A stretch of DNA of 64,000 bases, taken from Seiridium cupressi. Taxonomy: Eukaryota > Ascomycota > Sordariomycetes > Amphisphaeriales > Sporocadaceae. Location: positions 124,001 through 188,000 of the forward strand of contig JARVKI010000003.1 in assembly GCA_036674765.1 (NCBI GenBank), in the 5' to 3' direction. The position numbers and the translations under genes were made by a program. The notes under the pieces are model-generated. The model was not told the DNA's origin and made no database searches. It saw only the letters and a list, made by a program, of their open reading frames with translations. Of this stretch, positions 1 to 11,475 are shown piece by piece. Every line of letters begins with the position of its first letter. Position 1 is the stretch's first letter.

Positions 1-1295
1 TATTATTACAGTCGTTAGTATAATCCATAGACGAATAAGCTTCGGAACAAGGCTGAGAATCCTAGGAACATCATCAATCAACCACAGATCCTTCCCTTGG
101 GAGTATTGGAGCAACACAGAAGCCATCAGGTTGAACGATGCAAACCAGTGGCCCCTGCTGCCATCATCCTGGCAATTTCCTTCTGTGACTCAGTTTTTCC
201 GCAGGTTACGCTTAATATCTTATCGTGTGGTATGTAATACTAAATTGTAATACAGGAAATGTATAAACATACCATGTAATGTGGAAAAGTCACCAACGAT
301 ACCGCCCTTGATGCTGCAAGCTGCTTAAGAGCGTCGCCAGGAGCCTATATACCACGAGTTTAAAAGAGATCATCTTTCAAGGCACTTATCTCCCTTTATT
401 TGAGTCTACCTCCTGGGCTACTCCACCGTTACTGACCAGACGAGCTGGTATATCACCGCGTTGAAACAATTGGATGATTGCGATGATGTACTCCAAGTCA
501 GTAAATAGCACGGAGAGCCCATGTTTTAAGAAAGCCGCGAGAACTATGAGGCCAATAGTTGGACGATCTCACAAAAGGCTTCACTTGCTCATTTTACATA
601 TGTGAAGTCTTTCCATTATATGACAGAGATCCCCTTTCGGGGAAACATTGAGCTTAACCTTAGCTTCCCACCAAAGATTGCAGCAGATCAGGAAATGAAC
701 CTAACCTCCAAGTTACACTATAGGTGGCCTTTAAAAACAATGTCATCGACCCCGTTGCTTCGAAGTAAATGCAGTCGATGCATGGACAAACTCAACGTAC
801 TTTGACCTCAAGGATCATCTCCGCTTCATGTCATAAGGAATTTCTCAACCTGATGCCCCTGTGAATCAACCCAGGGTTTTAGGCAGGCACATGCTGAGCC
901 ATACGGTGAGGATTATTGAGACGAAGTGATAAACGTCCTGGCATCACCAGGAAATACAACGTAGGGGGTCTTTGTTGACAGAGCCTCGTGGAAAGAAAGA
1001 CCACGTTTGCTCGAAGTGTCATTGTGACTTAAGAGGCATCTGCAGTTGGGAGAACATGAGAACAAGAGATTTTCAGCTATCGTTGGCATCCCAGACATGC
1101 GGTTGTGGTATATCGCTGCTCCAAATGAGCTTCTTTTCAGCGATAACCAAGCATGTCTCTGCTCTACCGACCGAACCTAGGACGACTAATATACCGATGT
1201 AGGACCACCAGAAGTTATGTTTGCTTCTCTGTCTCATCCATCACTGGACTCCGACTGGGGAGGCAAGCGAAGCATAAAGCCTCTACCGCCTGTGG

Positions 1296-1325
1296 CACCA
1301 CCACCCACCACCACCCACCCCCAAC
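1296..1325. repeat. ACC/CCCA simple-sequence tract
   Basis: About 30 bases made only of A and C, with repeated ACC and ACCC units, inside the gene-poor left end. This is ordinary low-complexity DNA. Confidence 0.6.
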
Positions 1326-3704
1326 TCACAAATGTTGTGGTCGCCTAAGATAAAGCTTGATATTTAGACTTCAGATTAAGATGTAAACTAACATTCCGTT
1401 CGATGAGCTCGCAAAGAAGCATTGGATACTGACACTACTCGGGCTTTGGCAGGGCGGAGATGATCATGGACCTGAATCCCTCAAAGAACAGAATAGCATG
1501 AAATGAATGCAAGTCGTAAGAGAGTTTGCGCCTAACAGATGCCTCGGCGAAATCAAGTTACAGAGACTGTATGAAGGCCACCATCGCAAGGCTGCTTGAG
1601 CTTGTTACACACTCGGTAGATATATTAATATAGTCACAGAGAAGGTTGAATGTCACAACCCAGCGCGATTACGCGAGGGAAGGGACCTCTCAGCTATGCA
1701 AGCCCGCTCGAGCTATTAATGGTATGTGCATCACCCGCGAAACGATAGTCCCCTGTAGCACTTGACACAATGAGTCGGTACTTGCTACTTTCCATACCCG
1801 GCCCTAATCCTCTAGGCTTTACTTTGAGCGTCCATAACAGACGGGTATATCTTGTAATCAACCCATTATTTAATGATAGAAAGTTCCTGGCTGTAAATTT
1901 CCATACTACTCTGATCTGCAAAAGGCAGTCCCAACCCGCTTTCTCGCTACTTTAACTACTTCTCCAAGCTATGATTAGCGGATCACGTAACAACTTGTGT
2001 GTTGGAGCAGCGACAACACACATGTTTAGTACTTGGACTGGGTCCGTAGTAGAAACTTGTCCCGCTCTAAAGGTGAAAGTAACATCTACTCACCTGCTTC
2101 TAATTCTAACATTTTCATACGGATCAAAACACAAATCTGTTTTAGTTATACCAGATAATTTCGGGACCAAGGCACCAATCATTATTGACTCTATATTTCA
2201 ATTCCCGGCGAGATGGAACAATTGTCGGTTGATTTCCATGGGAGTTCATCTATAGTCCGTAGCATGGCAATTTGCCAGGACATACACTGTACGGGTATGC
2301 AGAGTATGGCAACGAGAACATGGCACACCGAAGGCACTCAAGGATTTCTGGTCAATTTATAAAAACACTTGCTTCGCGTCGGATGCTAGTCGGGCATGTA
2401 CGATTAGGGTGGTACCTTACGGAGTAACGTGCCTTCATGATCCAGAATGGTACGAAGGAAAATGGTGGAAATTGCCTAGAAGAACACGGTTGTGAGGTCG
2501 ATGGCTGCCTATCTATAATTAGCCGTCTTCTCTCGCCTCGTCACAATACTATGCTGTTACAGCGGAATCACAACAAATAGATAATCTACTTCTTGCCAAT
2601 GAAGATTCAATGTGGGCTCAGAAACTCGGATTTGATATCAGAAGCTGTGATTCTGGCCTCAGCCGAGATGAGCGAACGTCTCATAGGGCATCTGCCGGGC
2701 CAAATCGGTAAAGATTGCCATAAACTGGCGTCCAATATCCTGTGTGATTGATGTGACGCCGTCGATCACAGCGCTTGCCAATGTTTTACTTCGTCACCGG
2801 AATCACACTTACGACGGAACGCCGAGGCGGGAGCTACTGTGTTCTGGCTTCGGCAAGATGAAAACCGCCAGGAACCAGAGACATGCATAACAAGCGTGAA
2901 AGGGGGGAAGGAAGCTATGATAACGGCGCCGAAGCTATATTGGCATGGGGTAGTATGAGGCCGAATCAGAAGCCAGAAGACTGGTTCTGCAATCTGATTC
3001 GCTAGTGAAATTCAGAGCTTCCAGCATGAGCTCATTGCAGATTTAGGAAATATATGGATCTTGGCGGCAATAGCAGCCCCTAGTTTAATGTTTTAGACTT
3101 CTTTGGAAAGAATGGATTCGGAAACGCACGAAGATGATTTTCTTGGCAGAGACTAGTCGGATGGGCTCCGGGTAGGGTATGGTGAATACAGAGAGACGCA
3201 TCCGGATTGCGTCGACAGGTCCGTAGTCGAGTTGAATCCGGAAAGCCCATAGCCTTGTGCTTAGGGAAAGAAACGCAGTGCTGCGTATAATACAGAGATA
3301 GGCCAAACTGTCCGCATCTGGTCTGGCCCGGTGCATTACGAGGCTAGGCTGATGCTGGCAGGCTTACATCAAAACCCGAACGAGTGCAAGGCGCAGTATC
3401 TCCGATAAACAGCTTGATGATCTGCGGCCATTTGGGTGCAAGGTGTCGTAGCCTGCATACTATTGCGCCCTGGGCTAGCCTGCTAGATCAGCAGATAAAC
3501 TGACCCATGGGCTCTGAAACGGGGTTGACCCGTGACGAGTGTGCGGTTACTTTGGCTCATAACACATGAGTACTCCTTGCAACTGATACCAATTATTGGA
3601 CGTTCGGAAGTGTCCTATAGTACATCTCTGTGCAGGGCGTTCATGTACACAAGTTATCATTGGATGCCACAGTCTGTGCTTGTTGTGTGGAGTTGGACGC
3701 CTCG

Positions 3705-3726
3705 CTACGAGACCCTGGTCTCGTAG
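3705..3726. repeat. Perfect 10-bp inverted repeat, 2-nt loop
   Basis: The arm CTACGAGACC (3705-3714) is followed by CT and then its exact reverse complement GGTCTCGTAG (3717-3726). It is not next to a recognised gene. It could form a cruciform or bind a dimeric protein, but no function can be assigned. Confidence 0.7.
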
Positions 3727-5399
3727 ACGGGATTTGGTCCCCTACGTACTTCAAGCAGGGAGCACTGCCGAGAGGACCATAAAAGGGCCATTGAGCAGCT
3801 CTGAATCGCTGGGAATGAAGGGATAGTTTGAACCACTCACAAAATTCGTCCAGCTTTTAATTTAGGACCACTCACAAGCGTGGATCTGACTGCCGACCAT
3901 AGACCCAGACCAGAGAATTTGGCATCTGTCGCAAAAGAGTGAGTTGACGTCTTTTCATTGCATCGCGAAACCGGACATCGGATCCGCGCAGCCAAAGCTG
4001 CAGAGCAGGTTGCGTCTCCTCTGTCTGCAAGACTTGGTTACACCGACTTTTTTGGAGTTCAAACCCACATGGCTTCCGGCCTTTGCCTTGAGCCGGATTG
4101 GATGCCAATGGGGGAATTCGGCCTGAGAAGATAGTTGTAGGCCCTCACCGTCAATATGATGATGTGTTGCCCGTTGCCCAGCATGGATAGCATCGATACT
4201 GAGCCGTCTCATCGAGGTTGCTTTCTCGGCGCTGGGTTCAGCTCGTTGTGTACAGTGCATATCGCACATCTTGGAGATGATGTCACATGATCCCTCACGA
4301 GAAGACGCGCTGACGACGTTCGCCACCGAGTAGGAAGGAAAGTCGAAGCGGTGTGCTCGGCACGCCGAGAACTTTGGGCACCATCTGGTCCGACAACAGC
4401 AAGCTGAAGACATCCCAACCTCTTCCCCAGCTCACCGCGTTGTAGATCCCGCAAACGGCGCAGGACAGTGTGTGGTCTAAATTTAGTGCGCCGGCTGCTG
4501 TACTAAAACCATTAGCAGATAGAATCGCCAGCTCCATCGCGGCTCAGCTGCGGCAGGACCTGGTAGAAGATCCCCGGGCCACGACCAAAGGCTTTCGTGA
4601 AAAAGTGTCAGGCCGGTGTGAGCTCTGTCGCACATCACCGAGCTCGAGGCTCAGCAGCGGTCGAGGGCTGCATTGAGATAGGTATCTCGGCGCGTGCAAG
4701 AATTGGGACATTGCAGTGTGTGAATTGTTACCACAATCCAATCTGCCGACCCCCTGCTCGCAGTGCTGGGCACATTCAATCCCGACCACCCCGCCGAATG
4801 ATCCCGGGCCCCTCTCGAGGCAGAAGTCGAAAGGCGCCAAAAGTACCTACAGCCGACTTCCCTGCGGTACATAACCGCACTAAGGCAACGCGTGTGAAGC
4901 ACTTGACACACGGGGTACCGTGCCAGAGGAGGGTTCGCGCACGTTCCCAGCACCCCTGTCAGACCTGCCGCTGCTCTGTCACTGCATCCCGCTTCAAGGT
5001 CTGCGGTGTCTGGCGTTGAGTGGCCCATCATTCGCAGCGGAACGAAGGAAATTGTCTGGCCGCCGAGAGTGATTGATGGACTGACAGCCAGGTAAGGTTG
5101 TGCCCTCCGTACCCCTCTTTTGGGAACGTGGGCGCCAGTGCGTCACAGCTAGGACTGAGGGAAAGAGTTGTCTCCCCATCAGAGTTTCAATGCACAAACT
5201 GCGGCGAGTCTGACAAAAGAAATGCAGGCTCACCTTGGGGCCAGGTTTTCCGGTGCCGAAGACCAGACACCGCGACAAGGCTGGGAATAAGGACCCTGGT
5301 CCATCGGGGATCAGCCGTCAGCAGACAGCAGGGAAAAATACTGCCCCAGTCGAGGCAACTCGCACACACACATTATCCACTCTCTTGGTCCAACAGACC

Positions 5400-8100
5400 G
5401 AATCCCTGAACGCAGACGGGGAAGGGGAGGAGAGAGAAAAAAAAACCAGCGTGAGAAGACCTGGAAAGACCCGACCCACACCTTTCTTCGCGCCTGCCCG
5501 CTGATTAGTCACTGCGAGCGCCCCATTAAAAGCTCTCTGCTCCTTCGTTGCCTTTGACTCGCTTCTGCCATTTTTCACCAATCATTCACCATTCCTCCTT
5601 TCGGTCCACTGTCGACCCAAGCTTCATCGAATCAGTTGTCGTTTTTCCCTCTGCCTGCGTCTGTTTGGCAAGCAGCAGCTGTCGAACCGTTCCCATCGCT
5701 GAAACGAAAGCCCTCTCATCAAATCATATCGAGTCCGTGGCCATCACTAAAATTACCCGCTCCGCAAACTGCACGCGCCTCGACTATTCAGGCCTCGTAC
5801 TGCATCCTGATTCGATTCCCGTGTTTGGGATCAGGCACGACGGCACTGCCAGCCAGTCAACTTTAACTTGACAACTCGAACTACTATTCCATACCTAGTT
5901 GTCCAGCGGGTAGCCCGTATCGGCACCGCTGACTATCAGACAGCTATAGTCGCGTCGCTTTCGCGTACCACAGCCCTTTGCACCATCCACCGCATCGCAT
6001 AACTTGCGATCCTGTGCACGGCAGCCTGTCTATTGTGCGCCTTTGTCCTTTTTGTCTTTCGGCTTACTAGAGCCTACCCTGCCCAGTACTCAGCAAATCC
6101 TTCCAAGCACGTCCCAGCCCACCGGCCAGACACAGGTCGCGCAAAGTGCAGTAGACCCAAGCAATCTCTCGGCAGCAAATCAGTGCCTCTCACCCACAAC
6201 AAATATTCGCGACCATCGCTAAACTCCCTGGAGACCTATCATCATCACCAGGACACACTTCGTCGTCGCGATTGGCCCTCGAGCTTGTCAGGTGACAATT
6301 CCCGTCTGCGGATAACTAATTACCAACTCTACGCGGTGTTCAATCAGACGGCTTCACAGGCTGTTGTCACTGTTCGAGATATTCAGCATCTCGACGCGCG
6401 ACATTTCGCAACCTAGGTAAGTTGTATCCGCCTTAGTTCTCCCACTATCTCGTCAACCCAAACTGCCTCTTTCGATGAGCTCCGGAGCCACCAAGCCCCC
6501 CCCCAATCCCAGTATTATAAGTGCCGCAAGATATTGTTGCTTTCGGCGACAATGATGCTGTCTCGTATATGTACTACAGTGCACGGCTGATAGAACGACT
6601 CAATTGCCTCCTCAAGCCGCGGCACATCTTCAACATTCACCATGAAGGAACCAGTCACCATTTCTTACTGACACGTGCTTCAGCAGGATACCTTTCCGTC
6701 AACTCGGGCAAGGTGTACACTACTGGACTTAGCAAGAACCCAAGAGTCTGGGTCCTCGACAAGGTATGCACGTCTTTCACCTTTCTTATTCCCTTCCAGC
6801 ATACGGCCACTCCGTTTTACCATCTGCAACGATACATCCACCCACCATCGGCATTTTTTCCTCCATTGTCCTATTGCCTCTTCCACCTTAGGGCGGGCGC
6901 GAAGATCGGGTGTACCCTCGCCTGCTCTACAAAATCGTCCACCGGCGACACCATCTTTTCCGTGCCGTCTGGCCTGCCTAGGGCTTGCCTATTTCCACAG
7001 CTGTTGCTCTGGCACGCCAACGCACCCACCCTCCCTCCCAGCAGTGGTTAGTTCCCCACTCGTCGTCCCAAACCACAGTTCCGTGTATGCGTGGCCCACA
7101 CCTGTCTGAAGCTTGCATACACTACGAACCTCTCCGCCAAAGCTTGCCAACCGCGAAGATGCAACTTTCAGGGCTGCCGTCAAGCTCTGGGAAGCAGCCG
7201 CCTGCGCTTGCGGCATCTTGAGGCATTCGCACCCAGCACCTCCAACCCTAATGACGATGCGCTGGGCACACCTGCCTTGCGCTGCGCTGCTGCTCTGCTC
7301 TGCCCTGCGCCGCCACCAGCTCCAAGCCGGGTGACTTGACGCTGAGCTGGTCGACAAGTGGGGCCTCGCTCATGCATATTCCGTCATGCATGCCAGCGCA
7401 TCAAATGGTGGCTCAAGGCGCGAAAATGGACCGTTGCCTACCCCCGTCTCACCCCCCTCACATCACCCGAGCCTTTTCTTTATACTTAATCCAGAGGTTC
7501 TAATGTCTTTGGTTGGATAGATCTCCACATTCAAAGAGCCCGTTAAAATATTCTTTGGGGAACTTGACCCAAGCTGTTTCGCCAGATTATTCGCTCGCGC
7601 TGAATCTCATCTAACACGCGCGTCTGCAGAGTGGAAAGCCTTACCGTCGCGTTCGCAGCTCTCACGTGGCTGTCGCAAGTCGATCCGACCACTTTCAGTC
7701 CAGCAAGACTGAGCCACATTGAACCTCGCGAGCTTACACCGTCTCGCATATGCCGTGGTGCGGCCACCTGCGCTGTGCACCTACCACCTGGACGACTGCC
7801 AGCTCATCCACGCATATCCAATAGATTGGCTGCACATCCAGCCTGCTTCGCGGATACCTAAGTGACGAAACCTCGTCCCAACGCGTGTGCCCAACTGCAG
7901 CCAACCTTTCGGCCATTTATCTCTAGCCCTTGACGACGTCAAGCAACATTGGTCTTGCGATAGAAGTGTTTATACCAAATTCCTCCATCGCCAATCTTTG
8001 CAAACTGCTCGGGCCGAGTGTTTCTGATTTGTATCACACGCCAGAGACATCGAGCTTTGGTACCACCACGACCCCGCCCCCCGCGCAACCAGTTCCCGAT
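5400..8100 (+). promoter_or_regulatory. Promoter and long 5' leader of hapB
   Basis: From about 5,480 the DNA becomes strongly pyrimidine-rich on the + strand, as in promoters and leaders of expressed fungal genes, and this character runs with breaks up to the hapB ATG at 8101. A CCAATC box lies at 5578-5583, a reverse CCAAT at 6271-6275 and another CCAATC near 6502. Candidate intron donors are GTAAGT at 6417 and GTATGC at about 6765, so the leader is probably spliced. Many upstream ATGs are present. Transcript ends are not visible from sequence. In Aspergillus nidulans the CCAAT-binding complex is reported to autoregulate through its hapB gene, which makes the CCAAT boxes here of interest; a link in this organism is inference. 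Confidence 0.45.
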
Positions 8101-9039
8101 ATGATGGACTACGCCCAATACCAGCAACCACCACAATCGGCGCATTCGCAAGGGCACATCCAATCAGGTTACACGAATTCGAATACTGGCAATACCATCA
8201 CATCTCCCTCAAGTCACAGCATACATCAGCACGCTGTTCAGACCTCTCCCATTCTGGCATCCTCGCACCAACCATCTTCATCAAATCAAGGCCACAACAT
8301 GTATTCAACGCAGTACAGCGTGCCCCAGCAGGGCATGCATTATGGTGTCCCCGGCATCCAGGCGGCCGCCATGGCCGCAACTGCAGCAGCAGCTGGTGGA
8401 ACGCCGTACGGCAACTACATGTCTTCTGATCCCAGCCTCACGCAAAGCTCGCCGAGACTAGGTGCGGGGGTCAACTCGAAGAAAGACGCACATGGGCCGC
8501 GGTCGCCGCAACAGTTGAGTCAGATGCCGGCTCGCCGGCTGAGCCAGGTCACGAGCCCTGGTGTGCCGAACGCGTCGATGCTGAATCATGGACGGCCTTC
8601 GGCAGTACCGCCGCCGATGCCTCCAGCGCAATCGCTGCCACAGGCTCAGTCTCCAGAGATGCCGGCTGGTGCCGAGGAGTCTCCGTTATATGTAAACGCT
8701 AAGCAGTTTCACCGTATTCTCAAGCGAAGAGTAGCGCGCCAACGCCTGGAGGAAGCCCTGCGACTGACTAGCAAAGGTCGCAAACCATACCTGCATGAGT
8801 CCAGGCATAACCATGCTATGCGGCGGCCGAGAGGACCTGGTGGCCGTTTCCTAACGGCTGAGGAGGTTGCCGAGATCGAAAAGACCAAGGGCCCCGATGA
8901 CAAAGAAGATGATAGCCCACCAGCCAAGGCGGGCACGAAGAGAAAATCAGAAGGAGGATCTGGAGTGTCGAGCAAGAAAGCAAGGCTGGCGGAGACGCCC
9001 GAGGATGACGACGATGAGGATGCTGAAGGCGACAGCTAA
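8101..9039 (+). CDS. hapB: CCAAT-binding factor subunit HapB (HAP2/NF-YA)
   Basis: This is the NF-YA-type subunit of the heterotrimeric CCAAT-binding complex, a nuclear transcription factor that works with HapC and HapE. Translation from the ATG at 8101 gives 312 residues beginning [10 protein letters not shown]. Residues 1-190 are Gln/Ser/Pro/Ala-rich. Residues 194-217 ([20 protein letters not shown] and following) are the conserved subunit-association helix, and about 226-250 ([20 protein letters not shown]) the DNA-binding region. The tail holds basic NLS-like stretches and ends in an acidic [10 protein letters not shown]. The frame stays open for 57 codons upstream, but the first ATG in it is 8101; the upstream part looks like leader. 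The NF-YA domain lies in one exon. Identification is firm; the exact N-terminus is less so because spliced upstream exons could add residues. Confidence 0.93.
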   Translation: MMDYAQYQQPPQSAHSQGHIQSGYTNSNTGNTITSPSSHSIHQHAVQTSPILASSHQPSSSNQGHNMYSTQYSVPQQGMHYGVPGIQAAAMAATAAAAGGTPYGNYMSSDPSLTQSSPRLGAGVNSKKDAHGPRSPQQLSQMPARRLSQVTSPGVPNASMLNHGRPSAVPPPMPPAQSLPQAQSPEMPAGAEESPLYVNAKQFHRILKRRVARQRLEEALRLTSKGRKPYLHESRHNHAMRRPRGPGGRFLTAEEVAEIEKTKGPDDKEDDSPPAKAGTKRKSEGGSGVSSKKARLAETPEDDDDEDAEGDS

Positions 9040-10212
9040 ACGCTCCTGGCGTGGCCATGCCCATCTTTCTCATTTGTCCGATGCTAACGAGTTACGACGA
9101 TTCATTACTATACCTATTTCGCGCTGGGCCTTGCACCACTTTTTCCTTTCGCAGGCCTTGACGTACGGGCAATGATGGCATGGAGCGAAGCGTTGTTTTT
9201 TGTTACTTTTCTCGCTCTCCCTCGGCTGCGTGGAGAGAGCAGATCACCCCTCGGACCACTCTAGGTTCTCGTATTTATTGCATCATATCATGGGGCACCA
9301 GGTCACTCGCTCTCAACGGCTTCCCTAAAGTTTGCGACATCGCCCACGCGATATTTTCTCGTTCTTTCTAATTGCGACTGCATTTTCGGCATAAGTTTGA
9401 CAGGAAGGAACAGGTCAGGGAAATATCGGATGGGAAAGACTGCATGGAATGAACGAGATAATGGAAGGATACCCCCCCTACTTTGCCATTTGTCTCAGGC
9501 GATTTGTTTACTTTTCTATTCGTGTTCACTACGTTGAGACAGAAGCTTTTTGTTGTGGTTGTAGGTTGCGCATGGGTCCGGTTACCCACGTTGCGCCAGA
9601 AATTGGCTGGAGGAAAGATTCGATGATATCAAACCCCCCCAAAAAAACAGTACAGTGAAACAGTTCATTTCAGAGTGGACGAGTGGCATGAAGCCGCTCG
9701 GCTTGCCTGGTTGGATTTTATGTAGGAAAACCATAGATGCTTCCATTGTTATCCGTCGCCGGATGAATTGGGCAAATACATATCGGAATATATACACCTC
9801 AACTAACTGCTTGTCCCATTGCCAGACGTGCTTTGATGACCTGCGTAGTGCGTGTCATACTAAGAACTGCACAACTGGGATTTGCAAGGGAGGTACAACC
9901 GAGGGCGCAATAAATACACATGATGTGATTAAACGCGGTGGTTTTACTGTAGTCGCAATGTCGCCCGCCAAGGGATTCTTTCTGTAACCGTTGTTAGTGA
10001 AACCAACCAGACTAGGTGGAAGCTGCGACAGCGTATTAGTGCTAGAGCTTGAGGATCTTGGGGCAAAGAGGCACTGATCACGTGATTAGGCGCTTCCAAC
10101 GCATCACGCCTCGCATCGTTTCTCACTGGTCCATGAATATGTCACTGCACAACCTCATCTAAACTCACAAAAGCCCGCGCCCGCCAGTTTCTTTAAGCCA
10201 ACAAATGACAGG
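9040..10212. other. Intergenic: hapB 3' side and LSM2 upstream region
   Basis: No gene recognised. The first few hundred bases are presumably hapB 3' untranslated sequence. The short open frames here encode nothing familiar. Confidence 0.4.
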
Positions 10213-11151
10213 ATGCTTTTCTTCAGGTATGTGTTTTCCATTCTCCTTACGCTTCGAGGGTGCTATTGGGAACCCCGCCAAAAATCTTGACTTGGGAGTC
10301 GCCGCTCAGCTTGGTTGGTTCCTGGAGAAGGTGGCAGGAAGACTGGAGACAAATAAGCGATGCAAAGTCTGGTCACACCATGGTTGGACCGCGCAAGCTC
10401 AGCATTGAGAAGTGGAAAGATGGTGATGCCGACTATGTGTAGGGAAGATGGACCGATTTTTGCTACGCTCTTCGGGTGCACCCCACACAAATCCGACTTT
10501 GAGGTTCAACGTTCACTGTCTCACCACACCACGGGCAGCTGGTTATCTCCATCTTTCCATTCCCACTGAGTGATCCGCGTGAAAGAGAAGGGCTTAATCA
10601 AAGGGAGACGAGACAGCAAGCAGCTAACGCGATGGGTGCTTGACCAGCTTCTTCAAGACCCTCATCGACAACGAGGTAACCGTCGAGCTCAAGAACGACA
10701 TCCAGATCCGCGGCACCCTCAAGAGCGTCGATCAGTACCTCAACATCAAACTCGACGACATCAGGGTCGTTGATGACATTAAGTATCCGCATCTAGTAAG
10801 TGGCCATTCTTCTTTGCGCGAACCGACCACGGTTCCCATGCCCCCTCCTCTCCCCCCACCTCTTGCCCCCGTGCTTTCGGGCCTTGTTTGTTTCTCTCCA
10901 TTTGGGTCTGATACTGATGTTGTGCGTATCTATATAGAGCTCCGTCAAGAATGTCTTCATTCGTGGCTCCGTCGTCAGATATGTGCACCTACCCCACAAC
11001 CAGGTCGATGTGACGTTATTAGAAGACGCCACGCGGAGAGGTAAGTGCGCATTTTTGATTTGTAGTAGTAGTTTTTTTTAGTTTTTTTTTCGATGAGTGT
11101 CGTACTAATGCGGGAGTAGAAGCAGCGAGCCAGGCTCAAAAGGCAAAATGA
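10213..11151 (+). CDS. LSM2: U6 snRNA-associated Sm-like protein LSm2
   Basis: LSm2 is part of the LSm1-7 ring (cytoplasmic mRNA decay) and the LSm2-8 ring (nuclear U6 snRNA binding). The model has four exons: 10213-10226, 10648-10795, 10938-11040 and 11120-11151, giving 98 residues. Exon 1 is only 14 nt and encodes MLFF plus two bases of a Ser codon; the 421-nt first intron has a GCTAAC branch site about 20 nt before the acceptor. Exon 2 then reads FFKTLIDNEVTVELKND, and the joined protein contains the Sm1 motif (IRGTLKSVDQYLNIKLDDI) and the Sm2 motif (FIRGSVVRYVHLP), ending EAASQAQKAK. Length fits the family. An out-of-frame ATG lies 8 nt upstream at 10205 (see findings). The downstream neighbour PSO2 is convergent. 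Confidence 0.93.
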
Positions 11152-11475
11152 GAGTAGGGAGGACTTTGGACGTAGTGGTTTAGAGGATAAGAAAGCAAAC
11201 CGCGTCTTTCGCTCCTAATATCAAGGGCTCGGCCATAACGCCTGTCCCACGAAAGATGCGACAAAGCAATGCTTGATGATTGGGATGGATGTGCTGGTGA
11301 CGCATAAAGCAACAGGCAAAAAGGCCGCACACCCACAATCCTGCCAAAAAAAGGCCTCGAAGACGCACAAGAGGAACTGAACTGCGATAATTATACCCAG
11401 ATCAAGGCAGCATGATGCGATTTCATTATGGAGGGGTCTTTATCCTATTCTGGCCTATCTTTGATCATCTCGAGT
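11152..11475. other. Convergent 3' spacer between LSM2 and PSO2
   Basis: About 320 bp separate the two stop codons of convergent genes, so this holds the 3' ends and poly(A) sites of both. No other feature is seen. Confidence 0.5.

Larger units (their letters stand above)
1..5100. other. Gene-poor region, no gene recognised
   Basis: Only short overlapping open frames occur here, none longer than about 150 codons, and none reads like a known protein on either strand. No splice-joined set of frames could be built. A short ACC-rich simple repeat lies near 1296-1325 and a 22-bp inverted repeat at 3705-3726; otherwise nothing structured was seen. It may be spacer or decayed sequence; I cannot distinguish these by eye. 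Confidence 0.5.

Noticed and set aside
3955..5031. Cluster of overlapping 80-150-codon frames on both strands
   Set aside because: All are short, overlap one another in several frames and resemble nothing known; the GC-rich local composition explains them.
6521..7051. 176-codon frame in the hapB leader
   Set aside because: Parts read somewhat like protein, but it lacks an ATG at its start, shows no known domain and sits in pyrimidine-rich leader DNA with candidate splice donors inside it.
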